A DNA stretch of 64,000 nt from Acanthosepion pharaonis (Eukaryota; Mollusca; Cephalopoda; Sepiida; Sepiidae), in contig CAHIKZ030005498.1 in assembly GCA_903632075.3 (NCBI GenBank), forward strand, positions 1,095,001 through 1,159,000, written 5' to 3'. A program made the position numbers and the translations under genes. The notes under the pieces were generated by a model, which saw only the letters and a list, made by a program, of their open reading frames with translations, was not told the DNA's origin and made no database searches. Numbering within the stretch: the stretch's first letter is position 1; each line of letters opens with the position of its first letter. Shown piece after piece: positions 33,300-44,060 of this stretch.

Positions 33300-33560
33300 A
33301 GAGAAAAGAAAACAAAACAGAAACTTATATTTTGAATCAGAAAAAGACAGTTGAAATTTATAGATTACATAATGAGGAAAGGGGGCTTAGAAAAGTTGAC
33401 ACTGATATGGCATAGTGAAAAGAAGAGTCACAGCGTAAACCACCGCGTACCCTACCTAACAAGGGAAATGATTGCCAGAGTAAAGGTACGAAGAGCTAGC
33501 GAAAAGACAAGATTTACTCTGAGCTCAAAAGGAGAGCAATGATGGAGGACACGACACGTT
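33300..33560 (+). pseudogene. LINE-R C-terminal fragment
   Basis: The frame at 33,351-33,542 reads KFIDYIMRKGGLEKLTLIWHSEKKSHSVNHRVPYLTREMIARV. It matches the LINE-R region KFLGHIMRKGGLE-LTLTGH-EGKR-RG-QR-TYL. A preceding shifted frame holds KRK, then IR-KRQ-K residues of the same protein. The terminal ATKDR-LWRAM block is changed to SEKTRFTLSSKGEQ-WR. It is a short inactive remnant. Confidence 0.65.
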
Positions 33561-33569
33561 CGAGGAAAA

Positions 33570-34068
33570 AGAATATATGTTATTTAATCATAATTGTGTG
33601 TCATAAAAAAAAACAATCTGTAATCAGCAGCAATGGCAAGTGTTTGAATATGTGTTTTTTATAGATCCTCTGAATATGCTTTTGAAATAAATTGATAATG
33701 AGAACGATATTATCAAAGTGACAACTGTGGCATCTTTTATCAGCATTGCCTATTATTTGCAATAAATTATTCCTTTTTTTGTGAGCTTTGTCAGCAATAT
33801 ATCTTGTCATCCAATATTAATGGAAACCTCGCCTGTATATGGCAATGGCGCCATAGTCTCTTTTAGTATTATTCGACTTGGGATTGCATACAGCGTTCTC
33901 TCCTCTTTTTAAAAGTGTCAAAACCCCCTTTCGGGATTACCATCATCTGCTTCGTCTCGATCACCTTAATCTCGTTCACGTTGTTTTGACCGCCAAATTT
34001 AATTAAAAAAGAAACACAGAAAACGTAGAATACCAAATCCGGACTGTTGCTAGAATGATGACATGGGT

Positions 34069-34070
<2 letters not shown>
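33570..34070. other. Stretch without recognised feature
   Basis: AT-rich single-copy sequence. Confidence 0.4.

Positions 34071-34110
<40 letters not shown>
34071..34110. repeat. (TA)n microsatellite
   Basis: Left TA border of the following foldback element. Confidence 0.95.
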
Positions 34111-34114
<4 letters not shown>

Positions 34115-34434
34115 AATTCCCAGATGAATACTGGGGACAAGACAGATTGGTATCAAATGACAATTGGAAAAAAATCTTACATTTTGCCGACGCGTTTCGT
34201 CTTCCGACTTTTTCAAATATATTGTCGACATGGAAAAAAAAATAATAATAATAATCCCTTACTATAAAAGTAATTTACATTAACCAGAAAAAAGGCTTAG
34301 ACAGAAGCGTCTATCTTTTTAAATTTGGATTTTTAATGTAACTATCACAACAAAAACATTTCGATTTCATTTTTGCCTTGAAAAAGTCGGAAGGCGAAAC
34401 GCGTCGGCAAAATGTAAGATTTTTTTTCCAATTG

Positions 34435-34437
<3 letters not shown>
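34111..34437. mobile_element. Foldback element with TA borders
   Basis: Arms of about 70 bp at 34,160-34,225 and 34,374-34,438 are inverted copies of each other (CAATTGGAAAAAAATCTTAC, ATTTTGCCGACGCGTTTCG). Each arm contains GTC-GGAA-GAC (or GGC) followed by GAAACG, preceded by TTGAAAAA. Outside the left arm the sequence reads, on the minus strand, TTCATCTGGGAATTTAAC and then (TA)n, the tail type of the TA-tailed retroposons. Two retroposon 3' ends back to back explain it best. Confidence 0.65.

Positions 34438-34490
<53 letters not shown>
34438..34490. repeat. (TA)n microsatellite
   Basis: Right TA border of the foldback. Confidence 0.95.
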
Positions 34491-34494
<4 letters not shown>

Positions 34495-34539
34495 AAAAAG
34501 TCGTGAATATTTAATCGGTTAGGTCACCTGATTTTACGA

Positions 34540-35930
34540 TACATTAGTTTATTTATTATAGATCTTTGTATAGGTTTTCGGATGAGGATTGAAGCCACAA
34601 CTCTGTCAGGCTGACTAAACTGGTCAATCACATTTTTCTACAGTCTGGCGCGCCTGCACCACGTGAAGGATATATTCGATCGATCATTCGATATTCAACT
34701 GTCACCCAGTAAGCAACCTCACACGATATCTTCTTGCTTTCGACTCAGTAATTGTATAGTAGATTAGTATTTACTCATGTATATTAAAGTCACTTTTTGT
34801 TTGTAGTCATTTTACCTCAAGACTGTGCAAACTTTTCTCAAGATATTCAAAACAAGCACGCGCATTTTTTAATCATTTCACCCCATGCAAGGAAATAAAG
34901 CCACTAAGACGCAAGGGATTACAGTGCGTTAGAAAAATACTATTAAGTATACAGATAAATAGAAGAACAAGAATTAAGAGGGCAGAAGATGACGGCTGAC
35001 TTTGCATTTAAAGTTTCGTAGATCAAAGTAGACTGGAAAACAAGAAACCAGAAAACAGTTCCGCAAGTAAGACACTCGAGAAAAGAAACTGTTAGTCTTC
35101 ATAATTTTTTTACGCATTACACACCACGCAAGGCAATAAAGTCACTAAGACGCAAGAAATTGCTGCGTGTTAGAGAATATGAGAAAAATATTATTAAGGA
35201 GAGAGGACAACAAAAGAACAAGAATTAAATTTAAGAAGACAGACGATAACGATTGGCATTGAAATTAAAATTCGAAGTTTACTGGGAAATGAGAAACCGG
35301 AATAGATTTCCACAAGCGAGATGTGCGAGAGAAGAAACTATTAGAATAGAACTTACGGTCACATCTATCTATTTATTATCGAAATTTGCATAGGGTTTCC
35401 GATGAGGATTGAAGCCACAACTCAAAAGTAACTTTCAGACTGAGTAAACAAGTCAATCATTTTTTCCCAGCCTGTGGCGCGTACTCCACAGGAAGGATAT
35501 ATTCGATCGATCATTCTGTATTCAACTGTCACCCAGTAAGCAACCTCACACAATATCATCTTACTTCCGACTCATTGATTAAATAGTAGATTACTATTTA
35601 CATTAAAGTCACTTTTGGTTTGTAGTTATTTTACCTCAAGGCTGCGCAAGTTTTTCTCAAGATGAAAACACACATTCACTTTTTCACCCCATGCAAGGAA
35701 ATAAAGCCACTACAACGCAATGGGTTACTGAGTATATGAATAATAAACTGCTATTAATGAAATTGGACTATAAAAGAACAAGAATTAAGAAGACAGACGA
35801 TAACAATGGCATTCTATTTAAATTTTTAACAATCAAAATTGACTGGGAAGAAGGAGCAGGATGAGATCTCCTCAAGCGAGAAGTGCAATAGAAGAAAGTA
35901 GTAGCATAGAACTTACGGTTTCAGCTAGCG
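34540..35930 (-). mobile_element. Tandemly duplicated segment containing three LINE-J 3' ends
   Basis: Block A (34,550-34,870, with GAGGATTGAAGCCACAACTC, ATATTCGATCGATCATTC and CACCCAGTAAGCAACCTCAC) recurs as A' (35,365-35,680). Each is followed by a LINE-J 3' tag in minus orientation: 34,877 and 35,687, with an additional tag at 35,113. The order A, tag, tag, A', tag shows tandem duplication with one extra LINE-end copy. Confidence 0.75.
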
Positions 35931-36125
35931 ATTTCAAACGTCAAATAATGAGACCGTGCTGCCAGTCTAGTTTTGCACATAAATTCATTAAGTGAAGGTA
36001 CCATACCGGAAAATTCATCAGAACAGTTGCCATGAAAGTAAATTATAGAAAAGGCACCGGGAAACTACGTTAGAGAGGTGGGAAATGGACCGAAGCCGGG
36101 ATGCCAGATCAGAACCAATAACACT
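35931..36125 (-). pseudogene. LINE-J C-terminal domain fragment
   Basis: The minus strand reads IYSVIGSDLASRLRSISHLSNVVSRCLFYNLL, then CSDEFSGMVPSLNEF and KTRLAARSHYLTFE in a shifted frame. These match the LINE-J blocks (IGPDLASRLQSLSHR..VASLCLFYKYFHG.CSDEL..LVP..HEFKR.TRL). It continues into the tag-bearing 3' end at 35,687. Upstream it stops at a CA/TA microsatellite. Confidence 0.7.
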
Positions 36126-36134
36126 GTAGATGTG

Positions 36135-36247
<113 letters not shown>

Positions 36248-36299
36248 TTCGAGCAAGTTGAACAGAACTTACAAAACCGGCCAGGCCCTGTACCAAACA

Positions 36300-36610
36300 A
36301 CTTAGTTTGCTACATCCTCAATAAGCATTGCAAGTAACTTACTGGTTTCAACAAACACTGATCGTTCTCATGAGAACCAAGAATATTGTTCAAGATTGTC
36401 AGCTATAGTTGCACGAATTTATAAAGCAATTAAATTTGGTAGAAATTTGTTGAAAGATCAACGAAAAATAAAAAATAAACAAGTAAAAATCGCCATTTTC
36501 GCTATTTACACGGGTTTTCACTATATAGGCGGACTTAATTATCAAGTTAAATGACTGTTGAACTATTAACTTATTGTTGGGTACAATTGAGTGATGTTTG
36601 TACTAGATTT
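36300..36610. other. Stretch without recognised feature
   Basis: AT-rich sequence; no motif seen. Confidence 0.35.
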
Positions 36611-36612
36611 AA

Positions 36613-36705
36613 AATTTGTGTTGAAATCGATTTGTGTTGAAATCGATTTGTGTTGAAATCGATTTGTGTTGAAATCGATTTGTGTTGAAATCAATTTTTC
36701 GTTTT
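36613..36705. repeat. Five 20-bp tandem repeats (ATCGATTTGTGTTGAA)n
   Basis: Near-identical units of TGTGTTGAAATCGATT at 20-bp spacing. Confidence 0.9.
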
Positions 36706-36983
36706 TCGCTAAACGTTGTGGCATAGAAATAAAACAGATGTATCGTTGAGCTCGTCATGAAGTAAGTAATATATATATACCGAGTATGAACGAAATCGGA
36801 AGAAAAAAGTTCAATTTATCGATTTTTGGTCGGCTTTATGGATTATTGATTTTTTTGAAAATTATCGAAGTTTTACGCTAAGAACCTATCTCTAAAATTG
36901 TACAATGTATATGCCAAGTTTGGCCAAAATCGATTGGATGGATCACCAGTGAAAAGGTATCACAGACACACAGACATTTTCTG
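36706..36983 (+). mobile_element. Probable non-autonomous transposon end
   Basis: The run TGCCAAGTTTGGCCAAAATC, then ATTGGATGGATC, then AAAGGTATCACAGACACACA is a composition common near ends of Helitron-like and other non-autonomous elements. No defining termini were found. Confidence 0.3.

Positions 36984-37024
<41 letters not shown>
36984..37024. repeat. (TA)n microsatellite
   Basis: TA tail of the minus-oriented retroposon to the right. Confidence 0.95.
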
Positions 37025-37026
<2 letters not shown>

Positions 37027-37163
37027 TCATGAAGAACTTGGTAAATCCAAGGAGGATGAAATATTGAGAGCTCAATGTGAAGAACAGAGCTAATATTTAA
37101 TGAAAAACAGACCACTTTTAAGGTACCATTACTGTAATGTAATGGTACCTTAAAATGGTCTAT

Positions 37164-37168
<5 letters not shown>
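37025..37168. mobile_element. Pair of TA-tailed retroposon ends forming a hairpin
   Basis: 37,025-37,130 is the minus-oriented tail (ACATTGAGCTCTCAA, then CCTCCTTGGATTTACC and (TA)n). From 37,096 to 37,168 the sequence folds back: AACAGACCACTTTTAAGGTA pairs with TACCTTAAAATGGTCTATTT around a short loop, and a TA tract follows. The hairpin is two 3' ends joined back to back. Confidence 0.65.

Positions 37169-37246
<78 letters not shown>
37169..37246. repeat. (TA)n microsatellite
   Basis: About 38 TA units. Confidence 0.95.
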
Positions 37247-37253
<7 letters not shown>

Positions 37254-37289
37254 AAAAGAATTAAACAAAAAAATCCGGAATGTGTCAGT

Positions 37290-37745
37290 GAAAAGGATGT
37301 TTGCTTACCTCATTACAATTGACTACTGTCACCTTCAAAATATTTTCCTGGTGAATTTTTGTCGATGGTGCCTTTGCAACACTTTTGGAACTCGTTGTAC
37401 ACGATTCTTTTTAAAGATGTCCTCATATGTTGATACTTGTCATGGGTGTGAGCAAATCTTTATACTTTTAAGTCATTTTTCAATTTTAGAGATGGCTGCA
37501 GTAATGGGGATAAATTTACTGAAAACGCTTGCCTTTTTGTAATGTAGCTGTTAGATATGGCTTCTCAAACTATTTACGTATCATGTGCAACAACGTTGTT
37601 ATGGTAAGGAATCCACTTGTCAGGTTCGGATCCAATTCTTTCAAACAATTTCTGTTAAAACTTCAGCAATTCAAAATATTTCTTTTTTGTTTTTTGACCA
37701 CAAGAAGCGCTATAGTGTATAATTTTGGTGGCATTTCTTGAAACA
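37290..37745 (-). pseudogene. mariner-type transposase C-terminal remnant
   Basis: Mariner transposases cut and paste elements at TA sites using a DD34D triad. The minus strand here reads ERIGSEPDKWIPYHNNVVAH, equivalent to W..HHDNAPAH with the catalytic Asp changed to Asn. Then comes a decayed stretch with SPLLQPSLKLKNDLK (family YSPDLAPCDF.LFP.LK..L), then NEFQKCCKGTIDKNSPGKYFEGD (family FQ.CFE.W..RW.KCI...GDYFEGD). Block order and spacing fit the last 110 residues. Stops interrupt it, and the third catalytic Asp is not recognisable. No N-terminal half or terminal inverted repeats were found. Confidence 0.65.
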
Positions 37746-37844
37746 TTCAAGTCACTCAAAGGCATTCACGTCTTTTCATAAAATGATCAACAGAATCTAT
37801 TTAGAACAGAGCTAACCTTTCACTTGCACTTTAACTAAGCATGA

Positions 37845-38505
37845 AATAAAACCTTAATTTATTTCAAGTTTGGCAAAAACCTTAATTTTTTCCATGCTTG
37901 ACACAAAATCTTAATTTATACCAAGCTTGACACAAAAGCTTCATTTATTCCAAACTTGGCACAATACCTTAATTTATTCCAAGCTGAGCACAAAACCTTA
38001 AATTATTCCAAGCTAGATACAAATCCTTAATTTATTCCAAACTTGGCACAAAACCTTCATTTATTCCAAGCTTGGCACAAAACCTTCATTTATTCCAAGC
38101 TGGGCACAAAACCTTAATTTATTCCAAGCTTGACACAAAACATTAATTTATTCCAACCTTGACACAAAACCTTAATTTATTCCAAGTTATGTACAAATCT
38201 TTAATTTATTCTAAGCTTGACACAAAACCTTAATTTATTCCAAACTGGGCACAAAAACTTAATTTATTTCAAGCTAGGTACAAATCCTTAATTTATTCCA
38301 AGCTTGACACAAAACCTTAATTTATTCCAAGCTAGGTACAAATCTTTAATTTATTCCAAGCTTGGCGCAAAACCTTAATTTATTCCAAGCTAGGTACAAA
38401 TCGTTAATTTATTCCAAGCTTGGCACAAAACCTTAATTTATTCCAAGCTTGACATAAAACCTTAATTTATTCCAAGCTGGGCACAAAACCTTAATTTATT
38501 GCTCC
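37845..38505. repeat. 29-bp minisatellite, about 22 units
   Basis: Unit CTTAATTTATTCCAAGCTTG plus GCACAAAAC, total 29 bp. Variants alternate TTGACAC, TTGGCAC, GGGCAC and AGGTAC. Confidence 0.95.
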
Positions 38506-38509
38506 AGAT

Positions 38510-39130
38510 TTTTTTTGAATTAGTGTCGAACGTCAACATCAAGATTATGTCATTATTTTCTCTTTAATTTACATGTGCTATCGCTTTTCACTATTGCTGT
38601 TGTAGTAAGTCTTCAAGGAGATGTGTTTTCTTTTATTTGGTTCAGTTCTTTGTCAGTGATACAAGGTTCGAAGAAGGATGGCCCTCTCTACAACCTCTAT
38701 AGGTCATACTCTCGAACCCATTATTAATATTGATCTAAGGACAGACTTGTAGAGTAGACGCTTTCGATATTTCTAAACAGATTGGGCGCCATGTCTGTCA
38801 TCCATACGAAAATCTAGAAATAACGAGGCTATTTAATTAAATGACTCCAGTTCAAAAGCTAACGTTATTGATTAATTAATTTTGGTTAGTAAAAGTAAAT
38901 AACTGCTACAATCCTTGACAACCTTGACGCGTGTTTGCGTGTGTGCGCGCGCTTTTGGGTCTATCTGTCAAAATGTATTCGGAATTCTAAAGACTATGAG
39001 GAATCTATTTTCCAAATCCGATTTACCGCCTAATATAAAAGTTTATGATTCGTTTGACCTAATTTTCTCTCACGAATAAATTGTCCGTACACTGCTTGTA
39101 CTCCCATGGCATCGTCTCCGCTTATTCCGT
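38510..39130. other. Stretch without recognised feature
   Basis: Mixed-composition single-copy sequence. No supportable coding region. Confidence 0.4.
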
Positions 39131-39136
39131 TAAATT

Positions 39137-40430
39137 TTCTTCTTCTTCTTCTTCTTCTTCTTCTTCTTCTTCTTCTTCTTCTTCTTCTTCTCTCTTTCTT
39201 CTTCTTGCCTATAACAAACTCGTCCTTACATTCTTCTGCGTCTTGTCTATTACAGTATTTTCCTCACCTTGTTTTTCTTCTTATTATTATTCGTTTTATC
39301 CATTACATATTCTTTTTTGCATTCTTCTTCTTCTTCTTCTTCTTCTTCTTCTTCTTCTTCTTCTTCTTCTTCTTCTTCTTCTTCTTCTTCTTCTTCTTCT
39401 TCTTCTTCTTCTTCTTCTTCATCTTCGTCTTCTTCTTCTTCTTCATTCCCTTTCTTCATCCTCTTGTCTATTACACACTCGTCCATACATTCTTCCTTTG
39501 CTTCTTGTCTATTACAATCTCTTCCTCACCTTCTTCTTCTTCATCATCATCATCATCATCATCATCATCTTCTTCTTCTTCTTTTGACAACCTCTTCATC
39601 TTTATTCTTCTTCTTCTTCTTCTTGTCTATTACAATCTCTTCCTCACCTTCTTCTTCTTCTTCTTCTTCTTCTTCATCATCATCATCATCTTCATCATCA
39701 TCATCTTCTTCTTCTTCTTTTGACAACCTCTTCATCTTTATTCACTTTCTTCTTCTTCTTCTTCTTCTTCTTCTTCTTCTTCTTCTTCTTCTTCTTGTCT
39801 ATTACAATCTCTTCCTCACCTTCTTCTTCTTCTTCATCATCATCATCATCATCATCTTCATCATCATCATCAACATCATCATCATCATCTTCTTCTTCTT
39901 CTTTTGACAACCTCTTCATCTTTATTCACTTTCTTCTTCTTCTTCTTCTTCTTCTTCTTCTTGTCTATTACAATCTCTTTCTCCCCTTCTTCTTCTTCTT
40001 CTTCATCATCATCATCATCATCATCATCTTCTTCTTCTTCTTCTTCTTTATTATTTTACTTACCGCTAATTTCTTTCCTTCTACTCTTTCTAAAAATATT
40101 TCTTCTTTTTCTTCTCGTTTTCATTCTTTCTTAATAGTTTACCTTTTCCTTTGCCTTTTTTCTCCTCTTCATTTTCATACCTCTCAAAATATTTCTTGTA
40201 ATTTTTTCTTCTTCAATTTCCTCTTCCACTGATACTACTCCTCCAACTTTTTCATTCCTCCTACTTCTTAGTCTTTATTCTACATCACTTTCTTCTTTTA
40301 GTTTCTCTTTTTTTTATTCTCTTTCTCTTACTACTTCCCTTTCTTCCTCCCTTTCAACCACTTTCCATCCTTCTTTTCTTCTATTGCTACCAATTCTTTA
40401 CTCTTTTTTTTTCTTTTCTCCCACTCTTCC
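39137..40430. repeat. (CTT)n array with conserved spacers, then pyrimidine-rich flank
   Basis: CTT runs up to about 38 units alternate with (ATC)n blocks and two spacers: TCTATTACAATCTCTTCCTC (starts near 39,507, 39,626, 39,797 and 39,961) and TTTTGACAACCTCTTCATCT. Spacing of 119, 171 and 164 bp shows a higher-order unit. Sequence after 40,060 is pyrimidine-rich without regular repeats. Confidence 0.9.
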
Positions 40431-40950
40431 CGCGTATCCATTTAAAACAAGACACAGGGCAAATGTCTTCACGGAAAACCAAATCTCTCTCTTCCGCTGC
40501 GTCCACTTATCCCCGTTCCCTGCCGCTATGTAGGGGAAGCTGGTCACTGGGACTGGTCACACTCAATCAATGTCGGATCAAGATTTGGAGAGGAGATTAT
40601 CCATAGACTAAATGGAAAAGCAAGTTACAAGAAGCACATAGAAAGCAAGAATAAGCGACGAGCGGACGCAAGCCTTAAAGGAAGACAGAAGCAGGTTACG
40701 AAGTTCATAGAATCGAGTTCCAATTCGTGAAAAGTCACCAAAAGCGAGCAAGAAAGGCCAGAACAGAAGAAGGACGAACAAAGTCAATATAAAATGATTA
40801 TATGAGAACACGGTTATATAGTCGTTACGAAATTGGCAAACAGTGACGTCATGAACAAAATAGAATGATTGACAGACATCATTCAACGTACAATCGTTTA
40901 AAAAGTTCTCTTTTTTGTGTGTGTGTGTGTTTTTTGGGGGTGCGGGGTTA
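40431..40950. other. Stretch without recognised feature
   Basis: Balanced composition, includes AGTGACGTCATG (CRE-like) near 40,843. The minus-strand 115-codon frame here shows no domain. Confidence 0.35.
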
Positions 40951-41745
40951 AGCATTTCACCCCAAGCAAGTCGGGAGTGCCACTAGCACAGAAGAGCTTA
41001 CTAAGAATAAGTTTGAGGAAAGGATATAGAAATGCATGGGGATTAAGATGAAGACATCAGAAACTGTCGATTGACATTACATTGGAAAATTTAAAGATTA
41101 TCGCCATCACGGAAACAAGTAGGAGCAAAGGAAGTGCGAGGGAAGAAGCTGTTGGAGTAGAAGACGCGGTTACATTTAACTGTTTCGACAGTGGAATCGA
41201 GGGACCAAGATGTCAACCTAGTAGAACGCTTAAATTCATGCTTTTTGGGAACTAGTGAAAATAGTCCGTCAGAGCAGTTGCCATGAAAATATTTGTAGAA
41301 AAGACAGAGGGAAACCGCAGCACGTCTGTGAGAAAGGCACTGCAGACGAGATGCCAGATCAGGACCGATCACATTGCATATCCGTCTTTGGATTTTATCG
41401 AGAACCTTGAGAATAACACCGGGGGCACCAGAAGACCATATATGGCAACAATATTCAATGCAAGGACGATTGGTTGATTTGTAGATTTGAAGGATGGACT
41501 CAGGCGAGAAAAACCCTCTGGCGCGCCACAGAGAACCAAATTACCTTTGCGGTAGATGAGACAGATTAGCGGAAGGCGTGACACCAAGAAGGAACAGAGA
41601 GACGATCTCGTGTTGGTGGGTATTAGCCATTCTGATAGGAGGCAAAGAGGGTTCTCTATTGTGGCTAAATAGGTTTCATTTTGGAGGCATTAAAGTTTAC
41701 AAGCCATTTCCTACCCAAGTCAACCACAGATTAGGTGTCCTTTAT
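40950..41745 (-). pseudogene. LINE-J C-terminal domain and 3' end
   Basis: The 3' tag lies at 40,953-40,985. On the minus strand, 41,372-41,091 reads MIGPDLASRLQCLSHRRAAVSLCLFYKYFHGNCSDGLFSLVPKKHEFKRSTRLTSW, then VKCNRVFYSNSFFPRTS. Before this, in shifted frames, are RRICNV, a decayed IRPC-EYCCHIW, and FNASK with HREPS-like residues near 41,690. The Asn-Tyr-Leu end block is lost in the last 20 codons. This copy is among the best preserved at its C-terminus but has at least three frameshifts. Confidence 0.8.
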
Positions 41746-41749
41746 CAGC

Positions 41750-41838
41750 AATTTTTGTTTTTGTATTTTCTTTGCCGTGGGGAGGTGAGCCTTTCTGTGA
41801 GAAAAGAGAGAAATAAATAACAATTCATTACTTTCATT
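41750..41838. other. Short unassigned stretch
   Basis: Possibly the remainder of LINE-J; not readable. Confidence 0.3.
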
Positions 41839-42078
41839 TATGTACCACGCGTGATACATGACTGACGAGGCAGATGGATTAGGTTGCGATTTCTTTATGC
41901 GGTAGACCAATTGCCATCCAAGTCTATAGTACCCGATCTGTCCTGACATTTACCCATAGCTGGTGAGAGACAGAGGATTCATACTTTTGCCAAGTAAGTG
42001 AATGTAATGGATTCGACTGGAATTCGAACTCGGCTCTCCAGTTGCTCAATTCGAGCCGCTATCCATTACTCCAAAGCC
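41839..42078 (-). mobile_element. tRNA-derived SINE, family 2, second copy
   Basis: The minus strand has ATGGATAGCGGCTCGAATTG (A-box-like), GAGTTCGAATTCCAGTCG (B-box-like), and a body with CTCACCAGCTATGGGTAAAT and AGGACAGATCGGG. The head is the same as in the 10.08-10.32 kb copy; the bodies differ in the middle. Confidence 0.7.
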
Positions 42079-42079
42079 A

Positions 42080-42485
42080 TTATTACTTTACTAAATCAAT
42101 TTCAAAGAAAAATGAAAAATTCTAAACAATTATTTTAGTTCAAAGTAACATCTTACCTTGGCGTTTTTGAATTACTAATTTTAGAAGAAAGAATAAAATA
42201 AAATGAAATGAACATTATTAAGATATGAAAAGTGAAAATGCCGATGGCTGGCCTGAGAAAGTTGAGTTTAAATATATTACTACATTTCTATCCTTTTTCT
42301 CCCTTTAGCTCACATAAAGATCACTTTTAGGGGTTTTAAGGCGAGCTAAAGAAAAAGGGCAAATTAAAATCAATTCATTGTTAACTGGTAGATTTCGAAG
42401 AAATGAATGGAAAATTCTAAATAATTCTTTTAAAAAAATAGAAAAAGAAAGAAGAATGTAGAATTGAATGACAAACGGTGGATGG
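42080..42485. other. Stretch without recognised feature
   Basis: AT-rich, with a short local near-duplication (TTTCAAAGAAAAATGAAAAA near 42,100 and GATTTCGAAGAAATGAATGG near 42,391). Confidence 0.35.
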
Positions 42486-42486
42486 A

Positions 42487-43520
42487 CAAGAACAGAAAGA
42501 AGAAGAAGAAGACTGAAGAAGAAGAAGAAGAAGAAGAAGAAGACTGAAGAAGAAGAAGAAGAAGAAGAAGAAGACAGAAGAAGAAGAAGAAGAAGAAGAA
42601 GACTGAAGAAGAAGAAGAAGAAGACTGAAGAAGAAGAAGAAGAAGAAGAAGACTGAAGAAGAAAACAGAAGAAGAAAGAGAAGAAGAAGGAAGAAGAAGA
42701 AGAAGAAGACTGAAGAAGAAGAAGAAGAAGAAGAAGAAGAAGAAGAAGAAGAAGAAGAAGACTGAAGAAGAAGAGGAGGAGAAGAAGAAAACAGAAGAAG
42801 AAGGAGAAGAAGACAGAAGAAGAAAAAAAAAAAATGAAGAAGAAGAAGAAGAAGAAATGAAGAAGAAAAACAGAAGAAGAAAGGAAGAAGACAGAAGAAG
42901 GAAGATGAAAAGAAGAAGAAGAAGAAGAAGAAGAAGAAGAAGAAGAAGAAGAAAAGAAGAAGAAGAAGAAGAAGAAGAAGAAGAAGAAGAAGAAGAAGAC
43001 TGAAGAAGAAGAGGAGGAGGTGAAGAAGATGAAAGAAGAAGAGGTGGAGAAGAAAAAGAAAAAAAAATTAATGACAAATGGAGGAAGGTAAAGAACACGA
43101 TGATGAAAAGGAGAAGAAGACAGAAAAGAAGAAAACGGAAGAAGAAGAAAAGGTGGAGAAGAAAAAGAAAAAAGAAGAATTTAATGAGGAAACGGAGGAA
43201 GGTAAAGAACAGGAGGAGGAGGAGGAGGAGGACGAAGAAGAAGAAGAAGACTGAAGAAGAAGAGGAGGAGGTGAAGAACACGGAAGAAGAAGAGGTGAAG
43301 AAAAAGAAAAAAAGAAGAATTTAAGGACAAACGGGGGAAGGTAAAGAACACGAGGAGGAAAAGACAGAAGAAGAAGAAGAAGAAGAAGAAGAAGAAGAAG
43401 AACAAGCACAAGAACAAGAATAGAAAGTAGATTTGAATTAAAAACGGACGATGGTATCGATGACAAAGAAGAAGAAGAAGAAGAAGGAGGAGGAGGAGGA
43501 AGATGGGGAAGAGGAAGAGG
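42487..43520. repeat. (GAA)n array with a recurring 35-bp spacer
   Basis: GAA/GAC/GGA repeats. A spacer reading AATGACAAACGGAGGAAGG and GTAAAGAACACGA recurs near 42,465, 43,070, 43,178, 43,320 and 43,435. The frames across it are low complexity. Confidence 0.9.
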
Positions 43521-43629
43521 AGGAGAAATAAAATATAGGTAAACGAAAAGGATAAAAGTGAAATAAGAAAATAATTTGAAAAAGAAAATCAGGAAAGGAA
43601 ACTTAAAACAAAGCCATGCATTATATGAA

Positions 43630-43750
43630 CCTGGGACCAACATCAATTACTCAGTGGTTCCACACTCATCAAAGCATCTAATCACTTGATCAGAGGCATT
43701 GTTGCCGGACGTAGTTTATCATCATACCCAGGACTAAAATCGACCTGAGT
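43630..43750. mobile_element. Second copy of the 30.6-kb dispersed repeat
   Basis: ACCTGGGACCAACATCAATT, GATCAGAGGC and GGACGTAGTTTATC match the 30.6-kb copy in order. Confidence 0.5.
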
Positions 43751-44060
43751 CTGAAGAATAATTCGGTAGGAAAGGTGAAGACAAAAAAGTAAAGGAAGAA
43801 ATTATTGAGAATTTTGTTAAAGCGGATAGTAATTTACTGAAGGACATGAGTAATGTTGCAAGCGGAAAGTTATGAGGGCAAAGATGTGTCAGAAAGAAGA
43901 ATTGGCCCGAAATTCGTGGTCAGAAATGGTAAGAAGATCATCTCATAATGGAATGACAGCCATTGTATTCCAGTTAAGGGTACATAAACCGCTAAGAACT
44001 GACTTCAAACATTGCTCTCTTCTTCCTACCTCAGTCGAGATTTTTATTTTCTGATTTTTC
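43751..44060. other. Stretch without recognised feature
   Basis: Purine-rich single-copy sequence; nothing recognised. Confidence 0.35.
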
